Shown here piece by piece: positions 25,966-37,085 of a stretch of DNA of 64,000 nucleotides. The stretch is from Ahaetulla prasina. Lineage: Eukaryota; Chordata; Lepidosauria; Squamata; Colubridae. The notes below the pieces were generated by a model, which was not told the DNA's origin, searched no databases, and saw nothing but the letters and a program-made list of their open reading frames with translations. The stretch covers positions 161,862,502-161,926,501 of the forward strand of contig NC_080541.1 in NCBI RefSeq assembly GCF_028640845.1. The letters are read 5' to 3'. Position 1 is the first letter of the stretch, and every line of letters begins with the position of its first letter. Position numbers and translations under genes: made by a program.

Positions 25966-26519
25966 AAATGTCCAAAAATATTTTACAAGCAGAGTTCTCC
26001 AGTCCTCTGAATACAATAAAATACCTTATACCACCAGACTAGAAATACTGGGTTTAGAGAATTTAGAACTCCGCTGCCTTCGATATGACCTGAGTTTAAC
26101 TCATAGAATAATCTGTTACAATATCCTTCCTGTTGAAGACTACTTCAGCTTCAATCGCAACATTACACGAGCACACAATAGATTTAAACTTAATGTGAAC
26201 CGCTCCAATCTTGACTGCAGAAAATATGACTTCAGTAATAGAGTTGTTAATGCCTGGAATTCACTACCTGACTCTGTGGTCTCTTCCCAAAATCCCCAAA
26301 ACTTTAACCAAAAACTATCTACTATTGACCTCGCCCATTCCTAAGAGGTCTGTAAGGGGCGTGCATAAGAGCACAAACGTGCCTACCATTCTGTCCTAAT
26401 GTTCCCTTTGATTGTATCCAATTCATATAGTTTTTCTTTTTTTATACTTATGCTTATATATATGCTTATCTATCATATAGTTATTTCATGCTTATGCTTA
26501 CATATACTATTGTGACAAA

Positions 26520-26586
<67 letters not shown>

Positions 26587-26612
26587 AAAAAATAAAATAA
26601 AATAAAATAAAT
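25966..26612 (+). mobile_element. CR1/Jockey-type LINE 3' fragment (copy B)
   Basis: Starts within the RT C-terminal region (tccaaaaatattttacaagc, then the YNKIPYTTRLEILG codons) and continues through NRSNLDCRKYDFSNRVVN and the stop. It then has the 3' UTR 'ggggcgtgcataagagcaca' and ends with an (AAAT)n tail. The coding part is open from 25940 to 26344. Confidence 0.85.
26518..26612. repeat. (AAAT)n microsatellite at a LINE tail
   Basis: About 17 AAAT units followed by AAAAT units. This is the expanded tail of LINE copy B. The 'FIYLFIYLFIY' frames on the minus strand come from this tract. Confidence 0.95.
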
Positions 26613-26668
26613 GACTGAGTTGCCAATTCCAAATGTGATCACTAAATGAGGACAATCTGTAATGTATG

Positions 26669-28463
26669 TATATCGGAAAGAATAATTTAAATGGCCTGTG
26701 CATAAAAAAAAATTCCATATGGGCACATGAAATATATGCATTTATTTCCTCACTTTAAACAACTTCAATTGAACAGCTGATTGTACGCATTGCTTACCTT
26801 TTTGATAAAATATAATAGACAAAAAGTATTACATTATGTTAAATATATAATATAAAATAATTACTTCCTACTATCAGTAAGAGATAAAAGTAAAAATCTA
26901 AACACCACAAAAGCAAGAGATAGTGAATTTTGAATCCTATAGCGATCTCAACAACTTAGAAGAAACTGTAGGGAAGTAAGTCCACAATATAGGTTAGCAC
27001 TGTGGTTAAACACTATTGAAAATTCTGGAAGGAATACATTTGGAAGCTTTGAATGCAGCGAGGAAGGCACATGTCTACTTATCATGTCTTCTTATCGAAT
27101 CTTACGAAAATATTCAAATGTAAGTGGATGCCAAAACTGTGCAGCATTCAGTTTTCCAGAAACAAGTGGAAGTTCAAACAGGAGATGGTTAAGGAGATGG
27201 TTCACTTGCTAAGAGAGTGAACAATTTTTAAATGGTTTATATTTTCACTTCATGTAGCCTTGCTATTAAAAATTAGTTTGGAGAAGGTTTCCTAAGGCTG
27301 ATGGTGGGTACAACTGACAAATGTTATTCTAACATCAAAAGGCATGAAATATGTTTGGGGATGAATTATGGAAATAATAATCTTTGAAAACAGACATCTG
27401 GATTTTCTAAAATGTTTTGTTCAGTGGACCCATTTTTCCCCTTTATAATACTCCTATGACTCCATAACATATGTTCTGTTAAAAATTAGTGTTCTTTCAA
27501 TATTAATTTTCTCTACTAAAGTTACGGCAAATAAAAGTTATTATTAATAAGCAGCTATTTATCCTATCTGAACCAGATGCTATATAACAATTCCTAAATA
27601 TTTTCTTACCATTATTTTGTCAATTTTTTTTTATTGGCACTTGTTTGGCTAACAGGAAAAAAATGAATTTATTCTCTATTCTGTCCTATGGGGAGGAAAA
27701 ACCCACAAGCAAAACAAAAAGATCACTTTGGTTTATTTGGTGTCAGAAAGTTCTTTGATCCAGTAAAAATATCTGACAAGGAAGGCAGAGCCACCTAATT
27801 ACTGATGTTTCTTTTACTTTCATCCCATTCTACTCGAAAAGGCCTATCAAGTCTTCAGAGCAAATGCAAATTGGGAAGACAAATATCTGACAATTATCTA
27901 CCCACTTGTCCCTATAAATTAAGCACACAATAAATTAAAAACTTTCCAAATGTGATTTATCAGTTTAAATAAATAACTGCTCACACTCTTTTTCTTCTGA
28001 AATGTTCAGAAGCAATACAGAAATAAACATTAATAAATTCTGGTCACATAAACCACAGGAAATTTAGCAAACTAATATAAAATCTTTGTGTATATTTCTG
28101 AGATTGTGCTCTCAACTTTTACTTTTTTTTCCTTCCTGGAGAAATTGTATACTATAATTGTGCAGAAATCCTTAAAGTGAGCAAGATTAATGCAACAAAA
28201 TTTTGAATATATAATTAAAATTATAAAATTTCAAAATGTGAAGACAATTAATTTTTAAAAAATAAAATTTGCTCTAAAAATCGTAATGTAAAACAACAAG
28301 CAGTTCATTATGCTTGTCAGCCAACTCTTTTTCAGAATTTTCTATCCCATAAATGTAATGGGCAACTCTGAGGATACAAGTTCATTTGATCATAAAATAC
28401 AGACAACTGACCTATAGGTTCAACACTTCTGCCTGAAGTCAAAAAGTTTATGAAAGCCAATTG
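26669..28463. other. Intron-like sequence, nothing recognised
   Basis: AT-rich; no exon or repeat family identified. Confidence 0.35.
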
Positions 28464-28471
28464 GTTAAATC

Positions 28472-28607
28472 CAGTGGTGGGATTCAAGTAATTTAACAAC
28501 CGGTTCTCTGCCCTATGATTTCTTCCAACAACCAGTTTGCCAGACTGTTCAGACAGTTAACAACCGGTTCTCCCGAAGTGGTGCGAACTGGCTGAATCCC
28601 ACCACTG
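28472..28607. mobile_element. hAT MITE ('cagtggtgggattca' family), perfect 8-bp duplication
   Basis: A 136-bp element with terminal inverted repeats cagtggtgggattca / tgaatcccaccactg and an internal pair of 'taacaaccggttctc' motifs. The flanks gttaaatc at 28464-28471 and 28608-28615 are identical. Two further members are at 56795-57824 (interrupted) and 62061-62197. Confidence 0.92.
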
Positions 28608-28751
28608 GTTAAATCTCTATCTACATTTGTACATAGTCTTCCACATGTAATAGGCAATCAGGGCACGTTAGGATTCTTATTTTGTTTTTGAATATGCTAA
28701 GTTTGCCTGATTTTTTTCAAAGTCACATTTTCTCCCTCTAAAGCTTATTAT

Positions 28752-29018
28752 CTCTTCCCAAAATTTGGTCTCTTCCCAAAATCCCAAAAGCTTCAACCAA
28801 AAACTGTCTACTATTGACCTCACCCCATTTCTAAGAGGTCTGTAAGGGGCATGCATAAGAGCACAAGCGTGCCTACTGTTCCTGTCCTACTGTTTCCTTT
28901 CGTTATATGCAATTAATATAGTTATTACATACTCATACTTATATATATGCTTATATATTGTATAGTTATTCATGCTTATGCTTATATATACTGTGTGACA
29001 AAATAAATAAATAAATAA
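28752..29018 (+). mobile_element. CR1/Jockey-type LINE 3' end (copy C)
   Basis: Contains only the last codons ('cttcaaccaaaaactgtcta', stop 'ctgtaagg'), the family 3' UTR and the 'gtgacaaaataaataaataa' tail. Severely 5'-truncated. Confidence 0.85.
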
Positions 29019-31211
29019 AAATCTACCTTGGCCTTCCATTGTTTCACTTTCCATTGTTTCTTTTGTTCACCGTATATCATAAGGAAGCTGACATTGATGG
29101 ATATATGGCAGAGGGATGAGACGAAACATATTTAAGTTTAATAATATTCAGAAGTGACTCAGATAGACATCTTACTAATTTACTGAAGTATAAGGAGAAG
29201 AGATTCACTACAATCCTACTTGCAAGATTCTGTTATTATAGCCAATCCCAACAAACATTTTAGCTTTCCTCTAGAGTAGATCTCTTGGTCTGGTCTACCT
29301 AGTGGGGCTGACAACTTATCACTTTTGAAGCCTAATCCTTTTCCAAAAATCTGATGCTCTTCCATGTTTTCTTTGCTCCTGTTACTCATTTAAAAAAGTC
29401 TCAATGCTATTTTACATTGACCTTTTGTGACAACTTAGGTGTCGGGGAGGGGGAAAATATCATCAGTTAACATGCTTCAGTAAGCTTAGGACTCTCCAGA
29501 TTCAATATCAAGATTCTGGGTTTAAATTCCTTTTAAATTGCCTTATGTTTTTCAACTACAAGAAAAAAGAAAACGTTTTCTTCATTTGATATCATTATAA
29601 TCCTGGTTCTGATGAGGAAAAAAGATGGTGGCAGAAAATACCAGTTGAAAGGAAATAAGTGCCGCATCACCTTAAGTTGTCCTCTTTGGTGAGGCGTTTA
29701 GTGGGTAGAGATCTATTCATGACTTTTCTAAAACAATTCCATTTTCTACCAGTTTTCTTTTTATTCCCATCTCTATCTTGAAGTTTTCACAAACACCAAG
29801 CATTATCAGTGAGTTGTTTTGATTTCGTTTCTATTCTTTTCTGGAGTTTTTCTAATACTGAATACTGATACTATGCTTTCGGTAATTGATGTCTATAGTA
29901 GGATGGACTCTTTGGAATCTGTAAAGGAAAAGAAAAAGCTGATGTTCCTGCAAGATATGGAGGCAAATCTGTTTCTACTTAAAAATTCCCTTGTAGATTT
30001 TCAAAACTTACTACTCTATAAAAAAGAGTGGGCAGACTACATCTGTCCATTTGTATAACATGCTGATTTTACTCATGTATTAACACAAACTGCGGGCAAC
30101 AAACAGCATTCACCAAAGAAACCTATAATTAGCTATGATAGATCTAAATTTAATACTAAGAGACAATCTCTGTCTGCAGGGACAAGTGAATCCCAGAAAG
30201 TATAGTGAGTCCAAACACGGCAAACCAATTAATATGGTTTTGTAAAGCAAACTAATTGAAATATATGATTGCAACAGAGATCTATACATGAATGCTAAGG
30301 AACAATGAATTGCTTTAAAGACTTGGTATAGTATTGTACATTGTGGCAAAACTGTTCAAACGTTTCACCCTCAAAAGTAGTATGGAGATTTTAGTCTTAT
30401 TAATTCTGGGAGCCTCATTGCATTGGCAGAGATTCTAATTGCGGCCTTCTTCATCCTGATGGTAATTCACATTTAAACGATTATGCCTTGGTTTAATGAA
30501 GAGATTTTGGATATCATTCATTTGGGTGGTGTCACCAACTCAGCAGAGTAACCTGACTCATTTAGGGATCTTGGCCTTATTCACGTTATTGAATGAAATG
30601 AAAGGTGTGATTTTAACTCTTGTATTTCATTCTTGTGAAGCTTCAGTTTGTTAAGCATAAACCTAACACACCATTACTGCACTTAGCCATATTATTGAAA
30701 AAATATATTTCATTTATATAACAATTTTCAGAATGAAATAGAATAGTAATTTGCAAATTAAAGCAAAGATCTCCAACTTTCTGAGAAGATTTGAATTCCA
30801 AACAAGTTTCCTATAAATGGCTAGATTAATGAACTATGTGGAAAAGTGAAGTACAAATACAGTAGCTATGAATATTCAACAGCCTTCCCAAAGGATAGAC
30901 TCTCCAGGCTGATCTTGAAGTAAGAAAAATTTTCTGATTAGTCTTTGTTTGCTAGGTTAATTAGGCCTAAACAATAATTATCCTCTTTTTTTTAATCAAG
31001 ATTTAGAGGTGAAGTGGGGAGAAGGACAGCCAATATAAATTAGAAAAATGCCCACTTAAATAAGAAACCAAAGCATTTCGAGATAGATGCAATAAAGTGT
31101 CTTTTATGGGCATCCATAACTGTAGAGATCATTGGGCTCTCCACCAAATGAATGCAGAACAGCCTCAAAGCTCACAACGTTACAGGTAATATAATATAAT
31201 ATTTTGTTTAA
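29019..31211. other. Intron-like sequence, nothing recognised
   Basis: No exon or known repeat. The frames 29819-30058 plus and 30110-30349 minus show no domain. Confidence 0.35.
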
Positions 31212-31557
31212 CATGCAAAATCATCTATTGCAATATCCTTCCTGTAAAAGACTACTTCAGCTTCAATCGCAATAATACAAGAGCAAACAATAGATTCAAA
31301 CTTAATGTCAACCGCTTCAAACTTGATTGCAGAAAATATGACTTCTGCAACAGAGTTGCTAACGCTTGGAACTCATTACCTGACTCCATAGTCTCTACTC
31401 AAAATCCCAAAATCTTCAACCAAAAACTATCTACCATTAACCTCACCCCGTTCCTAAGAGGACTATAAGGGGCGTGCATAAGCGCACAAAAGCACCTACC
31501 GTTCCTGTCCTATTGTTCCTTTCATTGTATCAAATTAACATAGCTGTTGCATACTTT

Positions 31558-31560
<3 letters not shown>

Positions 31561-31590
<30 letters not shown>
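31561..31590. repeat. (AT)n tract at the left edge of a PLE
   Basis: 15 AT units directly before the PLE arm 'aggtctttgg'. A matching tract lies at 32196-32227 on the other side. Confidence 0.95.
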
Positions 31591-31593
<3 letters not shown>

Positions 31594-31642
31594 TCTTTGG
31601 TTGTTCGGGTTTTCTCCCGTGTAAAATTGGAAGTGTCTTGGC

Positions 31643-31676
31643 GACGTTTCGACGAAGTCTCATTCGTCATCTTCAG
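31643..31676 (-). ncRNA. Hammerhead-like ribozyme motif of PLE, minus strand
   Basis: Read on the minus strand: CTGAAGA (31676-31670, fits CUGANGA), then a 6-bp stem II GACGAA/TTCGTC with loop TGAGAC. Next is GAAA (31650-31647), then CGTC. The GAAACGTC string has the self-complementary ACGT in place of a stem III hairpin. PLE-associated hammerheads with reduced stem III are known to act as dimers. One unpaired T sits between the first box and stem II. The predicted cleavage is after the GTC. Confidence 0.65.
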
Positions 31677-32107
31677 GCTTCAGCTTCGTGCTTCTGGGAG
31701 CACCCACACTGATCAGGAAGCACGACCAAGGACCAGAATCAGTTCAAACCCACGACCAAGGACCAGAAGCCAGACCGCAGCTGCAACATTAGCCATTTCA
31801 AACCCCTCCAATCCATACATGCAGCAGACTGACACCCATTATGAAGATGTAGCACCACCACGAACACGAAGCCAAACAGCAGCAGTGCAGCTCACCAGCT
31901 CAAATCCCCCTGCAACTCAGACTAATCTGAGCACAACCAAGCCCCCACCCAAACAGGACACTCCCCCAGCCAATCAAAGCACAAAAAAACCCCATCCAAT
32001 CAGAGCACAGCCAAGCTCCCACCCAATCAGTTCAAACCCCCACTAGCAGTTAAAAAGGAAGAAACAGCTGCAATCACACATTGCTCCCAGAAGCACGAAG
32101 CTGAAGC

Positions 32108-32141
32108 CTGAAGATGACGAATGAGATTTCGTCGAAGCGTC
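32108..32141 (+). ncRNA. Hammerhead-like motif of PLE, core mutated
   Basis: CTGAAGA (32108-32114) and stem II GACGAA...TTCGTC are kept. The second core box is GAAG where GAAA is required (32134-32137), and the palindrome becomes GCGT. Probably inactive. It pairs as an inverted copy with the intact motif at 31643-31676. Confidence 0.6.
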
Positions 32142-32192
32142 GCCAAGACACTTCCAATTTTACGCGGGAGAAAACCCGAATAACCAAAGACC

Positions 32193-32229
<37 letters not shown>

Positions 32230-32312
32230 CTTTTACGATGTGTTGTTTTTTATTTATGTCGATGTTTGTGTATACTGCTGTGACAAATGAAATAATAATA
32301 ATAAAAAATATA

Positions 32313-32649
32313 GGTCTGGAAATGGAATGTAAGAGTTACAAAAGCAATGTAAATTATAACAGGGCCTATGAGCAAGAATGTAGCGGCTGATAACAATATA
32401 ATGGGATGAGCTCCTTCTCATCATGGAAAACATTAGTTTTTATTATGTGTCTCCTTCCCTCCAGGGTCAACATGCAGGTTACCTATACTGCCTAATATGC
32501 AATGCATTTCAGCATCAAATATGCAAGGACAGACCATTATTTAGCATCCATCTACCCCAGTTAATGTTCACTGAGCACTCTGATTTTGGTGTCCTAGTCA
32601 AGTGTAGAGCACAGCTATGCATGAATGGAAGCAGGCTTGTTCAACTGAT
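32313..32649. other. Short unrecognised spacer
   Basis: Nothing recognised between LINE copy D and the BovB copy. Confidence 0.3.
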
Positions 32650-33762
32650 ATACCAAATGGGCGTTATGAATTCAAAGCATCTTTAGGGGGAAAAGGAAAA
32701 TTCATTTGCTTGCTGAAGGTCATCTCATTGGTTCTGCAAATTGAGAACACCTACCATCTTATTTGTCTCTTGAGAAATCTGTATGCGGGTCAAGAAGCAA
32801 CAGTGAGAACTGGACACGGAACCCCTGATTGGTTCAAAATTGGGAAAGGAATCCGGCAAGGCTGTATACTATCATCCTGCCTATTTAACCTATATGCAGA
32901 GCACATCATGAGAAAGGCGGGGCTGGATGAATCAAAAGTTGGAATTAAGATTGCCGGAAGAAATATCAACAACCTCAGATATGCAGATGATACCCACTCT
33001 AACGGCAGAAAGCAAAGAGGAACTAAAAAGCCTCTTGATGCAGGTGAAGGAGGAGAATGCAAAAGTTGGCTTGAAACTCAATATTAAGAAAACTAAGATC
33101 ATGGCATCCAGCCCTCTCAATTCCTGGCAGATAGATGGGGAAGAAATGGAGGTAGTGACAGATTTTATTTTCCTGGGCTCCAAGATGGGGACTGCAGCCA
33201 AGAAATTAAAAATGCTTGCTCCTGGGGAGGAAAACTATGGCAAATCTAGACAGTGTACTAAAAAGCAGACACATCACCCTGCCAACAAAAGTGCATATAG
33301 TCAAGGCTATGTTTTTCCTAGTTGCAATGTATGGCTGTGAAAGTTGAACTAGAAGAAAGACTTAGCACCAAAGAATTGAGGCCTTTGAACTCTGGTGCTG
33401 GATAAGACTCCTACGAGTCCCTTGGACTGCAAAGCGAACAAACAAGTCAGTCCTAGAGGAGATCACCCTGGCTGCTCTTTAGAAGGCAAGATCCTGAAGA
33501 TGAAATTGGAATACTTTGGCCACCTAATGAGAAGGAAGAACTTACTGGAGAAGAACCTAATGCTGGGAAAGATTGAGAGCAAAAGAAGAATGGGACGACA
33601 GAGAATGAGATGGCTGGATGGAGTCACTGAAGCAGTAGTTGTGAGTTTAAATGGACTCCAGAGGATGGTAGAGGATAGGAAGGCCTGGAGGAACGTTGTC
33701 CATAGGGTCGGATATGACTTCACAACTAAGAACAACAACATCAGGCATTGGTAATGCTTAAT
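32650..33762 (+). mobile_element. BovB (RTE clade) LINE, 5'-truncated
   Basis: Contains BovB RT coding in several frames: RTGHGTPDWFKIGKGIRQGC and ILSSCLFNLYAEHIMRKAGL, then INNLRYADDT (catalytic YADD intact, about 32975-32995), ESKEELKSLLMQVKEENAKV, GLKLNIKKTKIMASSPLNSW and DFIFLGSKMG. The final part is FGHLMRRKNLLEKNLMLGKI and GRQRMRWLDGVTEAV. It ends 'gatatgacttcacaactaag', the BovB 3' end. A one-base insertion just after the YADD codons and several later shifts break the frame. BovB is known for horizontal spread among squamates and ruminants. The left limit is approximate. Confidence 0.85.
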
Positions 33763-34136
33763 TACCTTCTCAATTTCCTTTTCAATCTCTGCCATGGAGC
33801 TCTGCACTTGCATTTAGCAAATGTGGACCAAAATAAATTCTAGATTTCAAATGAAAATAAATGTCTATTTATGTTCTCAATTATCTTCTGCAGCATAATT
33901 AGATTTGGCTACATGTCCTCACCACTTGTCTGCTTACTATTTTCTTACTGCTTGGTCTTTTCTTTGACTCTCCTAATGTCTTTTCATTCGTTGCTCCTTA
34001 CTATCCACTTGGCTTGTGTAACTGACATGTCATATAAAACAATTCTCATCTTTAAATCTTTCATTTTAATGCAATTTTAGCTTTGGTTCTTGGACAACCC
34101 TAAGACAATAAGGCATAGAGTTACCATATGATAACT
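33763..34136. other. Short unrecognised spacer
   Basis: About 370 bp of T-rich sequence with no feature. Confidence 0.3.
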
Positions 34137-34682
34137 TCGCTCCTCCGAAAACAACAAAATACCTTATGCCACCAGACTTGAAATCCTGGGATTAGAAAAT
34201 TTAGAACTCCGCCGACTCCGACATGACCTGTGTTTAACACACAAAATATCCTTCCTGTCAAAGACTACTTCAGCTTCAATCGCAATAATACAAGAGCAAA
34301 CAATAGATTCAAACTTAATGTCAACCGCTTCAAACTTGATTGCAGAAAATATGACTTCTGTAACAGAGTTGTTAACACTTGGAACTCACTACCTGACTCT
34401 ATAGTCTCTACTCAAAATCCCAAAAACTTCAACCAAAAACTGTCTACCATTGACCTCACCCCATTCCTAAGAGGTCTGTAAGGGGCGTGCATAAGAGCAC
34501 AAAAGTGTTTACTGTTCCTGTCCTATTGTTCCCTTTCATTATATCAAATTAACATAGTTGTTGCATACTTTTGCTTATATATATGTTTTTCTTTTATGAT
34601 GTTATGATGTTATAATATGTTTTATGATGTTATTATGTTGATATTTACGTATACTGTTGTGACAAAATGAAATAAAAAAATG
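34137..34682 (+). mobile_element. CR1/Jockey-type LINE 3' end (copy E)
   Basis: Starts at codons for YNKIPYATRLEILGLENLEL and continues in two frames to the stop after LSTIDLTPFLRGL. It ends with a 3' UTR containing a repeated 'tatgatgttat' and the tail 'gtgacaaaatgaaataaaaa'. It groups with copy D by its RANNRFKLNV and IVSTQNPK codons. Confidence 0.85.
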
Positions 34683-34714
34683 GCTGGCTAATAAATTTAA
34701 ATGATAATAATAAT

Positions 34715-35610
34715 AGGAGTACAAGTACTTAGGGGTTTTGGAAGCTTCAGACCTGTTGCACAACCAAGTCAAAGAAGCTACTTCAAAAAAATGTATAAAG
34801 CGAGTCTGGAAAATCTTGAGATCAAAGCTGAGTTGAGGAAATATCATAAAGGCAATTAACACCTGGGCAGTGCCTGTAATACGTTACTCAGCTAAAATAA
34901 CTGATTGGGACTCAGCTAGAACTTGATAATTTGGATCGAAAAACAAGAAAACTAATGAAAATGCACCATGCTCTGCACCCAAAAAGTGATGTTGATTTAT
35001 TGTATTTGCCAAGATCTTAGGGTGGCAGAGCTCCAGGTGAAACAAATTGTGGAAGAGGAAAAACACATTTTAAATGACTACGTAAAAAAGACAAAGGAGC
35101 CTCTGTTGAAAGAGGTGAACAAGGGAAACCTCTTGAAAACAACAAAATTAAAAGCAGGAGATCAAAAGGAAACAATCGCGCATCAGGTTTCTAACTTGAA
35201 AAAGAAGCCTACGCACAGTCAATATCTGAAGGACACTGAAGGGAAGGCAGATACAAAGCTAACATGGAGCTGGTTGAGATCAGAAGTGCTGAAGAAAGAA
35301 ACAGAAGGCTTCATTTTGGCTGCCAAAGAACAAGCCTTGCAGACCAATTCCATGAAAGCAAAAATTCTAAACGACAGCAACAACAACAAATGTTGCTTAT
35401 GCAACGAGAAAGATGAAACAGTGGATCACCTTATCAATGTCTGCAGCAAAAATCACAGACTAATTATTTCCGTCATGATCGAACTGCCAAAATCATACAT
35501 TGAGAGCTTTGCCAGAAGTTTGGGTTCAAATGCAGCAAAAATTACTGGGAACAACAAATTGACAAAGTTCTTGAAAATGAGGAAGTCAAGAGCCTGTGGA
35601 ACTTTTGGAT
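34715..35610 (+). pseudogene. R4/Dong-type LINE ORF fragment
   Basis: The first frame gives YKYLGVLEASDLLHNQVKEA and INTWAVPVIRYSAKITDWDS, typical of the post-RT region in R2/R4-type LINEs. The later frame (open from 34968) gives QVKQIVEEEKHILNDYVKK and then a zinc knuckle CCLCNEKDETVDHLINVC (CX2CX8HX4C, about 35395-35450), the expected CCHC motif ahead of the endonuclease. Stop codons and shifts (for example the tga after RSKLS near 34832) show it is dead. The hAT element interrupts it at 35611. Confidence 0.7.
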
Positions 35611-37012
35611 CAGTAGTGGGTTGCTACTGGTTCTCCCCAGTTCGCAAGAACCGATAGTAAACATTTTGAGTAGTTCGGAGAACCGGTAGTAAAAATTCTG
35701 CCTGGCCCCGCCCCCAATCTATTGCTGCCTCCCGACTCCCAGCTGATCGGCTAGAAGGAAAAAAATCAAGACTCACTTGTCGAAGAAGAGAAAAAAAACA
35801 AGACAACGTCCCTTTAAATTGATCGGCTGCTTCTCAGCCAGGAGATCGCTTGGCAAAGAAGAAGGGGGCGGGGAAACACTGTCGTTTTAAATTGACAGAG
35901 CGGCTAGAAGCTCTGTTCTGAGTCAGCTGAACAACAAATTGGATAAGAGGAGGAATTCTTATATGGTTCAATGTTTTTGAAGTTTTGGGGTTTGTGCAAC
36001 ATGGGCTTTGTGTTTCTAAAAAGGTTTGGGCGATTTCCATTGTGAAGTATCCAGTCTTGAATGAGTTTTCTGCCTGCTTGTAAATGGAACCGAACTTCCG
36101 GTAGCTGTTTTCTGCTTACAAAGTTTCCTTTATGCAGCTGGCAGGAATGTGGAATTCCAGGCAGGTTCCTTGCTAGCAGCTTGATTATTCCTTAAATATC
36201 TGGGATATTTTATTTGGGAAATGAAGAGGGGGGAGTTTGATTCCTTCCCAGAACTTATCAGTGGGGTGGGGAGGAAATGGGATTTTGAAGTAACCTTCCC
36301 CTGGAGTGGGAAGGGGATTTTAGGCTTGCTGTCAAACATCAGCCATAATACTAATGATTGTTTTGAACAATATGCAGGTTGTATTACATGAATGGCTATT
36401 TTATATGTGAAATTATGACTGAAACCTATATAAGTTCACACTGTCAGGAAGTTTGTCCTTAGTTTTAGATTGCTTCTCTCTTTGTTGAGTTTCTATCCAT
36501 TGCTTCTTGTTTTGCCTTCTGGTGCTTTGGAAAATACTTCCTCTCCCCTTCTTTCTAGCAGCCCCTTAAAAGCCTGTTGCCTATCACACTCTTGGGCAAA
36601 GCATGTGAGCCATTTCCTCCTTTCAGTGGTCCATGAAAGTGCATCTATAGCAGAAGTCTCTAACCTTGGCCACTTTAAGACTTTAAGATAGTAAAGCTGG
36701 CTGAGGAATTCTGGGAGTTGAAGTGGCCAAGTTTTGAGACCCCTGATTTATAGTATGTAGATAATAAAGTTGCAAAAAGGTGAACAACATTTTTGCAGAA
36801 CTATAGATACGTTGAGACTGGGTGTGACAAGGAATGGCTGGGAGGGGAGGGGCCAGGCGAGATACCCCTTGACATGAGAGACATTGAGTTGGCCACGCCT
36901 ACCCAGTCACATGACCATCAAGCCACACCTACTGTCACATGACCATCAAGCCACACCCACAAAATAAGCCACGCCCACAGAACTGGTAGCAAAAAAATTT
37001 AGAACCCACCCG
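35611..37012. mobile_element. 1.4-kb non-autonomous hAT element, perfect 8-bp duplication
   Basis: Ends cagtagtgggttgct and gaacccacccg are inverted repeats. The flanks ttttggat at 35603-35610 and 37013-37020 are identical. Subterminal motifs ('gagaaccggtagtaaaaatt' on the left, 'cacagaactggtagcaaaaa' on the right) link it to the shorter MITEs at 53378, 56416 and 58187. It has no transposase frame. A smaller hAT MITE lies inside it at 36651-36745. Confidence 0.88.
36651..36745. mobile_element. hAT MITE nested inside a larger hAT element
   Basis: A 95-bp relative of 17020-17144, starting cagaagtctctaaccttggc and ending gttttgagacccctg. The flanks atctatag (36643-36650) and atttatag (36746-36753) match at 7 of 8 positions. 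Confidence 0.8.
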
Positions 37013-37085
37013 TTTTGGATCCAAACAGACAGACATCTCGCCCACAACACGCCTGACATCACTATTGTAGAAAATAAAAAAAGTC

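Larger units (their letters stand above)
25775..26668. mobile_element. Decayed MITE split by a LINE insertion (tentative)
   Basis: The left piece (25775-25965: 'atttaacaactgcctttttt', 'tttatgaccttcacagg') and the right piece (26613-26668: 'gttgccaattccaaatgtga', 'aaatgaggacaatctgtaat') resemble the parts of squamate Tc1/mariner-type MITEs such as 55935-56323. The right end 'gaggacaatctgta' parallels 'gaggactacctgta'. LINE copy B sits between them. The boundaries are weak. Confidence 0.35.
31591..32195 (+). mobile_element. Fold-back Penelope-like pLTR fragment
   Basis: A 605-bp non-coding PLE segment whose ends form long inverted repeats: 31591-31701 against 32083-32193, about 111 bp each. 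They begin aggtctttggttgttcgg and end ...taaccaaagacct. The unique middle is the pLTR body found at 40508-40860 and 45770-46130. Each arm has a hammerhead-like motif, on opposite strands. An inverted extra piece of pLTR at one end is a known feature of PLE insertions. Confidence 0.85.
31212..32312 (+). mobile_element. CR1/Jockey-type LINE 3' end (copy D), split by a PLE
   Basis: The left part (31212-31560) holds the final codons and the 3' UTR start. The right part (32228-32312) holds 'ttcttttacgatgtgttg' and the 'ctgtgacaaatgaaataat' tail, which continue the same 3' UTR as in copy E (34577-34680). The PLE fragment 31591-32195 lies between, exactly at the TA-rich stretch of the UTR. Copies D and E form a subfamily (RANNRFKLNVNRFKLDCRK, VSTQNPK). 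Confidence 0.8.

Noticed and set aside
26473..26741. Two minus-strand frames of FIYLFIYL repeats resembling membrane segments
   Set aside because: They come from the (AAAT)n LINE tail.
32423..32686. 87-codon plus frame before the BovB copy
   Set aside because: No similarity recognised; the end overlaps decayed BovB sequence.
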